This document shows positions 31,118 to 38,660 of a DNA stretch of 64,000 nt, piece by piece. The DNA lies in assembly GCF_038066635.1 (NCBI RefSeq), contig NZ_JBBUTI010000002.1, positions 62,001-126,000 on the forward strand. Reading direction: 5' to 3'. Under the pieces are notes generated by a model, which was given only the letters and a program-made list of their open reading frames with translations, had not been told where the DNA came from and did not search any database. Source of the DNA: Ideonella margarita. Lineage in GTDB: Bacteria > Pseudomonadota > Gammaproteobacteria > Burkholderiales > Burkholderiaceae_C. The translations under genes were made by a program, and so were the position numbers. The stretch's first letter is position 1, and every line of letters starts with the position of its first letter.

Positions 31118-32011
31118 ATGAGCCTGACTTCGCTGACCGACCTGCCGGCACCGGCCAAACTCAACCTGTTCCTGCATGTGGTGGGCAAGCGAGCCGACGG
31201 CTATCACCTGCTCGAATCGCTGTTCGTGCTGATCGACTGGGCCGACACCCTGCATCTTGAATTGCGCACCGATGGCCAGTTGCACCGGCATGATCTGGGG
31301 CCGGCGCTGCCAGCCGACGACTTGTGCCTGCGCGCAGCGCGTGCGCTTCAAGCTGCCAGCGGCACCACGCTCGGCGTCGACATCAGCATCGACAAGCAGG
31401 TGCCCTGGGGCGCGGGCATGGGCGGCGGCAGCTCGGACGCAGCCACCGTGCTGCTCGGCCTCAACCGGCTGTGGGGCCTGAACTGGCCGCGCAGCCGCTT
31501 GCTGGCCATCGGCGAAAAGCTTGGCGCCGACGTGCCCTTCTTCGTTGGCGGGCGCAATGCCTATGTCCAGGGCATCGGCGAAATCCTCACGCCGGTGAGC
31601 TGGCCGCGCCAGTGGCTGGCCGTGGTCAAACCCCCCGTGGCGATTGCGACCAAGGAAATTTTTTCGAGCCCATTAATGACAACTCGAAAATCCGATGCTA
31701 TAGTCATGGACTCAGTTGCTGACACGGCACTTGAGTTGCAAAAGCTTCTAAACAAGCAATGCAGCGAAGGTGGCAATGACTTGCAAGCGGCTGCCGAAGC
31801 GCTCAGCGCCGAGGTGCAACAAGCAAGACATTGGCTGGTTCAGGCATTTGGCAATGGCCGGATGACAGGATCAGGTAGCGCAGTGTTCGCAGATGCAGGC
31901 ACAGGAGACCAACCTGTTGCAGCTCTCCCTGAAGGCAATTTGCCAGCAGGTTGGGCCAGCAAGATGTGCCGCACTCTGGACCATCATCCGCTCGTCGGTT
32001 GGGCCAGCTGA
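31118..32011 (+). CDS. ispE: 4-diphosphocytidyl-2-C-methyl-D-erythritol kinase
   Basis: GHMP-family kinase of the MEP isoprenoid pathway. 297 residues. Motif 1 PAPAKLNLFLHV contains the catalytic Lys region, the ATP-binding loop is PWGAGMGGGSSDAA (about 100-113), and the C-terminal motif RMTGSGSAVFA is present. From about 31655 to 31770 the DNA becomes clearly AT-rich and uses codons rare in neighbouring genes, although the frame stays open and the protein plausible. This patch contains a near-consensus sigma-70 promoter (see separate entry). tRNA-Gln follows 37 bp after the stop. Confidence 0.96.
   Translation: MSLTSLTDLPAPAKLNLFLHVVGKRADGYHLLESLFVLIDWADTLHLELRTDGQLHRHDLGPALPADDLCLRAARALQAASGTTLGVDISIDKQVPWGAGMGGGSSDAATVLLGLNRLWGLNWPRSRLLAIGEKLGADVPFFVGGRNAYVQGIGEILTPVSWPRQWLAVVKPPVAIATKEIFSSPLMTTRKSDAIVMDSVADTALELQKLLNKQCSEGGNDLQAAAEALSAEVQQARHWLVQAFGNGRMTGSGSAVFADAGTGDQPVAALPEGNLPAGWASKMCRTLDHHPLVGWAS
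31676..31704 (+). promoter_or_regulatory. Near-consensus sigma-70 promoter inside ispE
   Basis: ATGACA (31676-31681), exactly 17 bp, then TATAGT (31699-31704), preceded by TGC to give an extended -10. Each hexamer has one mismatch to consensus. Predicted start is near 31711. It lies in an AT-rich island within ispE, about 340 bp before tRNA-Gln and 540 bp before prs, which it most likely serves. Confidence 0.7.
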
Positions 32012-32048
32012 AATGTGTTGCGGTTGCAGCGAAAGCTGTGACCTGTGT

Positions 32049-32125
32049 AGGGGAGTCGCCAAGTTGGTCAAGGCATCGGATTTTGATTCCGACATGCGAG
32101 GGTTCGAGTCCTTCCTCCCCTGCCA
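32049..32125 (+). tRNA. tRNA-Gln (UUG)
   Basis: 77 nt with encoded CCA (32123-32125). Acceptor stem AGGGGAG/CTCCCCT pairs completely, D stem GCC/GGC, anticodon stem TCGGA/TCCGA around loop TTTTGAT giving anticodon TTG, and T stem GAGGG/CCTTC region with TTCGAGT loop. The first pair is A1-U72, reversed from the U1-A72 of E. coli tRNA-Gln, but still the weak pair favoured by glutaminyl-tRNA synthetase. It sits between ispE and prs, as in many betaproteobacteria. Confidence 0.95.
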
Positions 32126-32165
32126 AATTCTTTGAAAGCCGTGGCAAGTTCACGGTTGTACCCGC

Positions 32166-32185
32166 ACCGCGTCTCAGGACGCGGT
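32166..32185 (+). other. Perfect hairpin in the tRNA-Gln/prs gap
   Basis: ACCGCGTC-TCAG-GACGCGGT, an 8 bp perfect stem with a TCAG loop. It is not followed by a T run, so it is more likely an RNA processing or leader element of prs than a complete terminator for the tRNA. Confidence 0.5.
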
Positions 32186-32216
32186 TGCCGTTTCTGAGCC
32201 TCGCTGCTCTTCTCCT

Positions 32217-33209
32217 GTGAAGCCTGCATCCTCCGGAGTCACTGACGTGCTGTTCAACACCGTCCTCTTCACTGGCAATGCCAACCCGGTCCTTGCACAG
32301 GAAATCGCCACCCATCTGGGTGCCGAGCTCGGCAAGGCCTCAGTCGGCCGCTTCTCTGACGGTGAAGTCACCGTCGAAATCCAGCAGAACGTTCGCGCTC
32401 GCGACGTCTTCGTCGTGCAGTCCACCTGCGCCCCGACGAACGAGAACCTGATGGAACTGCTGATCATGGTCGATGCACTGAAGCGCTCCAGCGCTCGCCG
32501 CATCACCGCCGTGATCCCCTACTTCGGTTACGCCCGCCAGGACCGCCGCCCGCGTTCCACCCGCGTGCCGATCTCGGCGAAGGTCGTGGCCAACCTGCTG
32601 GAAACCGTGGGCGTCGAACGCGTGCTCACGATGGACCTGCACGCTGACCAGATCCAGGGCTTCTTCGACATCCCGGTCGACAACATCTATGCCTCGCCGG
32701 TGCTGCTCACCGACGTGAAGGCCCGCAACTACTCCGACCTCGTGGTCGTGAGCCCGGACGTGGGCGGTGTGGTGCGTGCCCGTGCGCTGGCCAAGCAGCT
32801 CGGCTGCGATCTGGCCATCATCGACAAGCGTCGCCCGAAGGCCAACGTCTCGGAAGTGATGCACGTCATCGGTGAAATCGACGGCCGCAACTGCGTGATC
32901 ATGGACGACATGATCGACACGGCTGGCACGCTGGTGAAGGCTGCTGAAGTGCTGAAGGAGCGTGGCGCCAAGAGCGTGTACGCCTACTGCACCCACGCCG
33001 TGTTCTCGGGCCCGGCGATCGAGCGCATCAAGGCCTCGCACCTCGACGAAGTGGTCATCACCAACACCATTCCGCTGAGCGACGCCGGCAAGGCCTGCGG
33101 CAAGATCCGCCAGCTGTCGGTGGCCTTCCTGTTCGCCGAAACCATCCGCCGCATCTCGGACGGTGAATCGGTGACCTCGTTGTTCTCGGAACAGAACAAC
33201 AACTTCTGA
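32217..33209 (+). CDS. prs: Ribose-phosphate pyrophosphokinase (PRPP synthase)
   Basis: Makes PRPP from ribose-5-phosphate and ATP; PRPP feeds HisG encoded elsewhere in this window. Motifs: NANPVLAQEIA at the N-terminus, RPRSTRVPISAK, the ribose-phosphate/ATP loop MDLHADQIQGFFDIPVDN, and the PRPP-binding loop VIMDDMIDTAGT. The start is uncertain: GTG at 32217 gives 330 residues, GTG at 32247 gives 320, closer to the family norm of 310-320. Transcription probably comes from the promoter inside ispE. A hairpin follows at 33218-33238. Confidence 0.96.
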   Translation: MKPASSGVTDVLFNTVLFTGNANPVLAQEIATHLGAELGKASVGRFSDGEVTVEIQQNVRARDVFVVQSTCAPTNENLMELLIMVDALKRSSARRITAVIPYFGYARQDRRPRSTRVPISAKVVANLLETVGVERVLTMDLHADQIQGFFDIPVDNIYASPVLLTDVKARNYSDLVVVSPDVGGVVRARALAKQLGCDLAIIDKRRPKANVSEVMHVIGEIDGRNCVIMDDMIDTAGTLVKAAEVLKERGAKSVYAYCTHAVFSGPAIERIKASHLDEVVITNTIPLSDAGKACGKIRQLSVAFLFAETIRRISDGESVTSLFSEQNNNF

Positions 33210-33217
33210 TTTTTATC

Positions 33218-33238
33218 CGGGCCGCTTCTTGCGGCCCG
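33218..33238 (+). terminator. Hairpin after prs (weak terminator)
   Basis: CGGGCCGC-TTCTT-GCGGCCCG, 8 bp perfect stem nine bases after the prs stop. Only a short, interrupted T tract follows, so read-through to rplY is plausible. Confidence 0.5.
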
Positions 33239-33326
33239 TTCTACGGCGTGCCAGCCATCCAGGTTGGCGCGCTTTTGCAAACGGGGCGATTCTGGTCGCG
33301 GACGCCCCGACTCACTGGAGAGTGTC

Positions 33327-33950
33327 ATGGAATTTGTCGCTTATGAGCGCGCACTGCAGGGGACCGGAGCGAGCCGCCGCCTGCGCATTTCGGGCAAGGT
33401 GCCTGGTATCGTTTTTGGCGCCGGTGAACCGGTCAAGATCGAGCTGGATCACAACGCCCTGTACTTCGCCCTGAAGAAGGAAGCGTTCCACTCGTCGATC
33501 CTCAGCATGACGCTGAACGGCAAGGTCGAGAAGGTTCTGCTGCGCGCATTCCAGGTTCACCCCTGGAAGCAGCAAGTGCTGCACGCCGACTTCCAGCGCG
33601 TGGACGAAACCACCCGCCTGCGCAAGAAGGTGCCTCTGCACTTCACCGGCGAAGAAAACTCGGTCGCCGTCAAGACCGACAAGTGCGTGGTCAGCCACGT
33701 TGCCACCGAAATCCAGATCGAATGCCTGGCTGTTCAGCTGCCGGAATTCATCGCCGTCGACCTGAGCGGCCTGGTGCGTGGCAAGAGCCTGCACGCTTCT
33801 GACCTCGTGCTGCCGGAAGGCATCAAGATCGTCAAGCACGGCACCCAGAACCCGGTCGTGGTGTCTGTGGCCGAGCCGAAGGTCGAAGAAGAAATCGTCG
33901 TTGTCGCCGCTCCGGCTGCTGACGACAAGAAGGGCAAGAAGAAGAAGTAA
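33327..33950 (+). CDS. rplY: 50S ribosomal protein L25 (Ctc form)
   Basis: Binds 5S rRNA. 207 residues from the ATG at 33327, preceded by GGAG at a normal distance; the alternative upstream start at 33264 adds non-conserved residues. The N-terminal L25 domain (1-95) has GTGASRRLRISGKVPGIVFG, and the C-terminal TL5/Ctc domain follows, ending in a Lys-rich tail KKGKKKK. It lies between prs and pth as in most Burkholderiales, and has its own strong terminator. Confidence 0.97.
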   Translation: MEFVAYERALQGTGASRRLRISGKVPGIVFGAGEPVKIELDHNALYFALKKEAFHSSILSMTLNGKVEKVLLRAFQVHPWKQQVLHADFQRVDETTRLRKKVPLHFTGEENSVAVKTDKCVVSHVATEIQIECLAVQLPEFIAVDLSGLVRGKSLHASDLVLPEGIKIVKHGTQNPVVVSVAEPKVEEEIVVVAAPAADDKKGKKKK

Positions 33951-33972
33951 TCTTCTCTTCAAGCTCACGCTG

Positions 33973-33998
33973 AAAACCCCGCCCTGGCGGGGTTTTTT
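33973..33998 (+). terminator. Rho-independent terminator after rplY
   Basis: AAAACCCCGC-CCTG-GCGGGGTTTT stem-loop followed by further T residues, about 23 bp after the rplY stop. Confidence 0.92.
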
Positions 33999-34080
33999 AT
34001 TGCCTGAACGCCAGGCGCAGCAGAAGCGTTTCCGCTGCAATGCCCGGATACATTAGCCAGGCTGATTACCGGAGACGCCC

Positions 34081-35064
34081 TTGCACGCCCTTGATACCGC
34101 CGGCCTTGATTGCCTGGCCGCCCTCGCCGAAGCCGGCAGCTTCGACCGGGCCGCGCAACTGCTGAACATCACGCAGTCGGCTGTCTCGCAGCGCCTGCGC
34201 TCGCTCGAATCACAGGTGGGCCACCCTTTGGTGGTGCGGGCACGGCCGCTGCGACTGACCGAGCCGGGCAAGGTGCTGCTGCGCTACGCGAGACAGATTC
34301 AAGCCTTGCGGGCCGATGCCGCACGCGAGCTGGGCAGCACGCTGGCACGCGACGAGCGCCTGCCGATCGCCGTCAATGCCGACAGCCTCGCCACCTGGGT
34401 GCTGCCCGCGCTCGATCCGCTGGTGCAGGCTGGCCAGCGCGAGGGTTACGGGCTGGAGCTGATCGTCGACGACCAGGATTTCACGCACGACTGGTTGCGC
34501 CAGGGCGATGTGCTGGGCTGCGTCAGCTCGGTCTCCCAAGCCTTGCGCGGCTGCCTGTGCCAACCCCTCGGCCTGATGCGCTACATCGCAGTGGCTGCGC
34601 CGTCCTTCATCGAGCGCGCCATGCCCCAGGGCCTGACCCGCAGCAACTTCTCGCAACTGCCCTTCATCGTCTTCAACCGCAAGGACGATATGCAGGCCCA
34701 GTGGGTCTCGCGCGCCTTCGGTGTGCGTGAGCCGCGCCTGAAAGAGCGCTATGTGCCCAGCAGCGAGGCCGGCGCACGGGCCGCAGAGATGGGCTGGGGC
34801 GTGGCGGTGCTGCCTGAGTTGCTGGCACGCCCGCATGTGGCCAGCGGCGCCCTGCTGCCCCTGCTGCCGGACGTGACCATCGATGTGGCGCTGCACTGGC
34901 ACCAGTGGCGCTTGAGCGGGGATGACAGCGGCACCAACACAGCCTCCAACACAGCGGCCAGCACGCCCACCACCGGGCCAGCACGAACCGGCCTGATGGA
35001 CCAGATCGGCGCCGCCGTGATCGCCGGCGCACGGGCTGCGCTCAGCGCCGTGCCGGCGGGATAA
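34081..35064 (+). CDS. argP: LysR-family regulator ArgP (IciA)
   Basis: Transcription activator responsive to arginine/lysine. 327 residues beginning at a TTG with GGAG about 8 bases upstream. The N-terminal winged helix has LDCLAALAEAGSFDRAAQLL and ITQSAVSQRLRSLES. The effector domain contains NADSLATWVLPAL and YVPSSEAGARAAEMGWG, both typical of ArgP. The exporter argO/lysE that ArgP usually controls, often divergent from it, is not adjacent here. A Thr/Asn/Ala-rich insertion (about 285-305) near the C-terminus is unusual and may be a flexible linker. pth follows after 7 bp. Confidence 0.9.
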   Translation: MHALDTAGLDCLAALAEAGSFDRAAQLLNITQSAVSQRLRSLESQVGHPLVVRARPLRLTEPGKVLLRYARQIQALRADAARELGSTLARDERLPIAVNADSLATWVLPALDPLVQAGQREGYGLELIVDDQDFTHDWLRQGDVLGCVSSVSQALRGCLCQPLGLMRYIAVAAPSFIERAMPQGLTRSNFSQLPFIVFNRKDDMQAQWVSRAFGVREPRLKERYVPSSEAGARAAEMGWGVAVLPELLARPHVASGALLPLLPDVTIDVALHWHQWRLSGDDSGTNTASNTAASTPTTGPARTGLMDQIGAAVIAGARAALSAVPAG

Positions 35065-35071
35065 TGCGGCC

Positions 35072-35728
35072 ATGATTCGATTGATTGTCGGCCTGGGCAA
35101 CCCGGGCCCCGAGTACGAGGCCACGCGCCACAACGCCGGCTTCTGGTGGGTTGACGGCGCCGCACGCCAGCTGGGTGCCAACCTGCAGGTGGACCGCGCT
35201 TATCACGGCCTGGTGGCACGCGTGAACCGCGGCTCACAGCCGATCTGGCTGCAACAGCCGATGACCTACATGAACCTGTCGGGCAAGGCAGTTGCCCCGC
35301 TGGCCCGCTTCTTCAAGATCGCGCCGGAAGAGATCCTGGTCGTGCACGACGAGCTGGACTTGCCAGCCGGCCAGATGAAGCTGAAGAAGGGCGGCGGCAA
35401 TGGCGGCCACAACGGGCTGAAGGACATCCAGGCGCAACTGGGCACGGGTGAGTTCTGGCGCCTGCGCCTGGGCATCGGGCACCCTGGCGTCAAGTCGGAA
35501 GTGGCGGCCTATGTGCTGCGCAAGCCGCCCGCCGACGAGCGCGACGCGATCGAGCGCAACATCGAAGATTCGCTCAAGACACTCCCCCTGATGCTGGATG
35601 GTGGCATGGATCAGGCGCTGCTGAAAATCCACGCCAAGCCACCTCGGCCCAAGCCGCCCCGCCCGCCCGCCGCGGAAGGTGCCACACCATCGGCAGCTGC
35701 CGTGCCCCCCGGAGACCCTCGACCATGA
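35072..35728 (+). CDS. pth: Peptidyl-tRNA hydrolase
   Basis: Recycles peptidyl-tRNA released from ribosomes. 218 residues. All catalytic positions match the E. coli numbering: Asn10, His20, Asn68, Asp93 and Asn114 (GLGNPGPEYEATRHNAG, MTYMNLSG, VVHDELDLP, GGGNGGHNGLKDI). The last 30 residues are a Pro/Ala-rich tail (KPPRPKPPRPP and onward) not needed for the fold. GATAAT at 35060-35065 lies six bases before the ATG, so a very short or absent leader is possible in addition to read-through from argP. It overlaps the next gene by 4 bp. Confidence 0.97.
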   Translation: MIRLIVGLGNPGPEYEATRHNAGFWWVDGAARQLGANLQVDRAYHGLVARVNRGSQPIWLQQPMTYMNLSGKAVAPLARFFKIAPEEILVVHDELDLPAGQMKLKKGGGNGGHNGLKDIQAQLGTGEFWRLRLGIGHPGVKSEVAAYVLRKPPADERDAIERNIEDSLKTLPLMLDGGMDQALLKIHAKPPRPKPPRPPAAEGATPSAAAVPPGDPRP

Positions 35729-36210
35729 CCCTCTGCAGACGGATGTTGTTGTGCCTCGGCGTAGTGACATTCATCTGCAACACCGGGACGGCCGTTGCGG
35801 CTGGTTCGTCAACGGTGTGGCGATGTGGGCAGACCTACCAGAACACCCCCTGCGCGCCCGGCGAGAGCGGACGCACCATCGAGGCCGCCGACCCGCGCGA
35901 TGCCGAGCAGGTGCAGGCCGCCCGGTCAGCCCAGCAGGCTGATGCCAAGCTGGCCGGTGCGTTGGTGAAGGAGCGGGAAGCGCGGGAACGTGAGCGCAGG
36001 CTGTCGCCTCAGGCTGCACCAGCGCGCATCGGCCCTGCGAAGGCACCAGCCGCAGCCCCGGCGGCCATGGCGCCCATGCCGGCTGGCCCGCAGCCTTGCA
36101 AGCCGAACAAGACCAAGCTGCGCTGCGACGTGGAAGGCCTGCTGTATGTGCCGCCGCCGACACCGCCGAGCACCGAGGCCATGATGCCCAGACCCCAGCC
36201 CAAGCGCTGA
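35725..36210 (+). CDS. Small exported protein, DUF4124-like
   Basis: 161 residues. A signal peptide (about 1-26, ending AVAA) precedes a short conserved patch VWRCGQTYQNTPCAPGESG with two cysteines, resembling the start of DUF4124 proteins. A charged coiled segment (about 55-95) and an Ala/Pro-rich region follow, then a C-terminal pair of cysteines in PCKPNKTKLRC. Likely periplasmic with disulfides. It is coupled to pth by a 4 bp overlap. Function unknown. Confidence 0.7.
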   Translation: MTLCRRMLLCLGVVTFICNTGTAVAAGSSTVWRCGQTYQNTPCAPGESGRTIEAADPRDAEQVQAARSAQQADAKLAGALVKEREARERERRLSPQAAPARIGPAKAPAAAPAAMAPMPAGPQPCKPNKTKLRCDVEGLLYVPPPTPPSTEAMMPRPQPKR

Positions 36211-36227
36211 CGCTGCCGGCGAAGCCG

Positions 36228-36497
36228 TCAGAGCGACGGCGTCTTGCCGCTCGCGATCATCAGCGTGCGGTACTTGTGTTCGAGCTGATCTCGGGTTTCG
36301 GTGTGCGCCGGGTCTACCGGAATGCACTCCACCGGGCAGACCTGCACGCACTGCGGCTCACCGAAGTGACCGACACATTCCGTGCACTTGGCCGGGTCGA
36401 TCACGTAGATGAACTCGCCCATCGAGATCGCCTCGTTGGGGCATTCGGGCTCGCAGACGTCGCAGTTGATGCACTCGTCGGTGATCGTCAGGGCCAT
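36228..36497 (-). CDS. YfhL-type 2[4Fe-4S] ferredoxin
   Basis: 89-residue ferredoxin with two cluster-binding motifs: C9-C12-C15-C19 (CINCDVCEPEC) and C38-C41-C50-C54 with an extra loop (CTECVGHFGEPQCVQVC), plus Cys58. This long-loop second motif is typical of the YfhL/Alvin ferredoxin class. The ATG shares one base with the coaD stop (TGATG), so it is coupled to coaD. It acts as a low-potential electron carrier; the partner enzyme is unknown. Confidence 0.95.
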   Translation of the reverse strand: MALTITDECINCDVCEPECPNEAISMGEFIYVIDPAKCTECVGHFGEPQCVQVCPVECIPVDPAHTETRDQLEHKYRTLMIASGKTPSL

Positions 36498-37003
36498 CAG
36501 TCTTCCTTCGGGCCAGCCACACGGGCCTTCAAGCGCGCCAGGACCGAGGGCGCGACGAACTTCGACACGTCGCCACCCAGGGTGGCGATTTCGCGCACGA
36601 AGGTGCCGCTGACGAACTGGTACTGGTCACTCGGCGTGAGGAACATGGTTTCCACGTCGGGCATCAGCTGGCGGTTCATGCCGGCCATCTGGAATTCATA
36701 GTCGAAGTCACTCACGGCACGCAAACCGCGAACAACCACCGTGCCCTGGTGGCCCACCACGAAGTCGCGCAGCAGACCGGAGAACGGAATCACCTCGACA
36801 TTGGGCAACTCGGCAGCCAGCTCGGTGGCCATGGCCACACGCTCTTCGACCCCGAACAAGGTGCGCTTGTGGTGCCCCGCCGCCACCGCCAGGATGACGC
36901 GCGGGAACAGGCGACTGGCGCGGCGCATCAGGTCTTGATGGCCCAGCGTCATCGGGTCGAAGGTGCCGGGGTAAACGGCGGTCACGGGGCGTGCTGCACT
37001 CAT
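36497..37003 (-). CDS. coaD: Phosphopantetheine adenylyltransferase
   Basis: Fourth step of coenzyme A synthesis. 168 residues, usual size. The nucleotidyltransferase motif YPGTFDPMTLGH includes His22; VVRGLRAVSDFDYEFQMAGMN and the late PSDQYQFVSGTFVREIA are family hallmarks (shown in part). It lies 28 bp after rsmD and overlaps the ferredoxin gene, a common rsmD-coaD-fdx order. Confidence 0.97.
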   Translation of the reverse strand: MSAARPVTAVYPGTFDPMTLGHQDLMRRASRLFPRVILAVAAGHHKRTLFGVEERVAMATELAAELPNVEVIPFSGLLRDFVVGHQGTVVVRGLRAVSDFDYEFQMAGMNRQLMPDVETMFLTPSDQYQFVSGTFVREIATLGGDVSKFVAPSVLARLKARVAGPKED

Positions 37004-37031
37004 GGCGTGTCTCTCGGGCTGAAAACGCGGG

Positions 37032-37691
37032 TCAGGCCGGCTGCGCTGGCGTCACGGCATGCAGCAGATGCGCATGCACGGTGCCAGCCTTCATGTGTCG
37101 ATGCAGCTGCAAGCCAGACGGCGGCTCCTTCAGCTCGGTGGCGGTTTCCAGATAAACAAAGCCACCTGGCACCACCAGCTTCGCGGCGGCCTCCAGCGAC
37201 GGCAAGGCCAGCTCGCTGTCGAACGGCGGGTCCAGCAGCACCAGCTCGAAACTCGCCATCGGCGCCGACTTCAACCACGACAGCGCATCGGTGCGCTGCA
37301 CGCGGATGGCCTCGGCCTTCAGGCGAGTCTTCGACTCACCGAGCGATCGCACAAGGCCCGCGTCCTGCTCCAGCAGCAGCACGGCAGCGGCGCCACGCGA
37401 TGCAGCCTCGAAACCCAGGGCGCCGGAGCCGGCGTAGGCATCCACCACACGCCAGCCGTCGAGCTCATTGCCCAGCCAGTTGAACAGCGTTTCGCGGACA
37501 CGGTCAGGCGTGGGGCGCAGACCCGGCTTGTGGGCCACAGGCAGCATGCTGCGCTTCCATTGGCCACCGATGATGCGCACCTGTGCGGGTGCACCGCGTG
37601 GTGGCCCGCCTGCAGCCTTCGCCGCCGCAGCAGCGCGTGATTCCTTGGCCGCGGCGGCCAGGGCCTCCGCACGTTCCCGAATGGCTTTCAT
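37032..37691 (-). CDS. rsmD: 16S rRNA (guanine-966-N2)-methyltransferase RsmD
   Basis: 219 residues from the ATG at 37691 (MKAIRERAEAL). After an Ala-rich basic leader (about 1-40), the fold begins with RIIGGQWKRSMLPV. The SAM-binding motif I is VVDAYAGSGALGFEA and the catalytic motif IV is LLDPPF. RPTPDRVRETLFNWL is also diagnostic. The start overlaps the hisF stop by 4 bp, so rsmD is translated with hisF. Confidence 0.95.
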   Translation of the reverse strand: MKAIRERAEALAAAAKESRAAAAAKAAGGPPRGAPAQVRIIGGQWKRSMLPVAHKPGLRPTPDRVRETLFNWLGNELDGWRVVDAYAGSGALGFEAASRGAAAVLLLEQDAGLVRSLGESKTRLKAEAIRVQRTDALSWLKSAPMASFELVLLDPPFDSELALPSLEAAAKLVVPGGFVYLETATELKEPPSGLQLHRHMKAGTVHAHLLHAVTPAQPA

Positions 37692-38467
37692 GAGCGTACC
37701 GGCACGCCGGCCTTTGCAAGTGCGGCCTTGGCCTGCCCGACGGTGTATTCGCCGTAATGGAAGATGCTGGCCGCGAGCACCGCGTCCGCACCACCGATCT
37801 GGATGCCTTCGACCAGATGCTCCAGCGTGCCCACCCCGCCAGAGGCGATGACCGGCACCGACACCGCGTCGCTCACGGCGCGGGTGAGTTCCAGGTCGAA
37901 GCCGGCCTTGGTGCCGTCGCGGTCCATGCAGGTCAGCAGGATTTCCCCGGCGCCGTAGGCGGCCATCTGGCGCGCCCAGTCCACCGCATCGATGTGCATG
38001 TTCTTGCGACCACCGTGGGTGTAGATGTCCCACCCCGGGCCCTTCGCTGCAAGGTCGTCGCCCACCCGGCGCTTGGCATCGATCGCAACCACGATGGCTT
38101 GCGAGCCGTACTTGTCGGAGGCATCCCGGATGACCTGCGGATTCGACACCGCGGCGGAATTGAAGCTGACCTTGTCAGCACCGGCGTTCAGCAGCCGCCG
38201 CACGTCTTCGACGGCGCGCACGCCGCCGCCCACGGTCAAGGGAATGAACACCTGCGAGGCCACGGCCTCGATGATGTGCAGGATCAGGTCACGGCCGTCA
38301 CTGGTGGCCGTGATGTCGAGGAAGGTGAGTTCGTCGGCGCCTTGGTCGTTGTAGCGGGCAGCGATTTCAACCGGATCACCGGCGTCGCGCAGTTCAACGA
38401 AGTTGACGCCTTTGACGACGCGACCACCGGTCACGTCCAGGCAGGGAATGATGCGTTTGGCGAGCAT
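37688..38467 (-). CDS. hisF: Imidazole glycerol phosphate synthase, cyclase subunit
   Basis: Works with the HisH glutaminase to form the imidazole ring. 259 residues from ATG 38467 (MLAKRIIPCLDV). Catalytic Asp11 and Asp130 are at the canonical numbers; phosphate-binding GGGV and ASGGVGTLEHL are present. Usually hisF lies directly after hisA; here 1.4 kb containing a convergently oriented ompA-type gene and a terminator separate them, so hisF must have its own promoter in the 193 bp gap upstream. hisI and hisE, often next, are replaced by rsmD. Confidence 0.97.
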   Translation of the reverse strand: MLAKRIIPCLDVTGGRVVKGVNFVELRDAGDPVEIAARYNDQGADELTFLDITATSDGRDLILHIIEAVASQVFIPLTVGGGVRAVEDVRRLLNAGADKVSFNSAAVSNPQVIRDASDKYGSQAIVVAIDAKRRVGDDLAAKGPGWDIYTHGGRKNMHIDAVDWARQMAAYGAGEILLTCMDRDGTKAGFDLELTRAVSDAVSVPVIASGGVGTLEHLVEGIQIGGADAVLAASIFHYGEYTVGQAKAALAKAGVPVRS

Positions 38468-38660
38468 GCCCCGATTGTCGCAGTTGTCGGAGTAGCCACA
38501 CCGGGTGCGCAACGCCACCGTGGCGCATCCACGGAAAAGTCAGACCTGATGGCGAAATTAGGGGGTGACCGATGGTCAGCGCAGCTAGCATGCGCAGCGT
38601 TGAGTGGCAGGCCTGAAGGCCGCTGCTATTGCTCTGCTGGATTCCAAGGAGAACTTGCCA

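Noticed and set aside
31655..32011. Foreign insertion or gene break in ispE
   Set aside because: The frame is continuous and the C-terminal GSGSAVFA motif is intact; the AT-rich patch is better explained by the embedded promoter.
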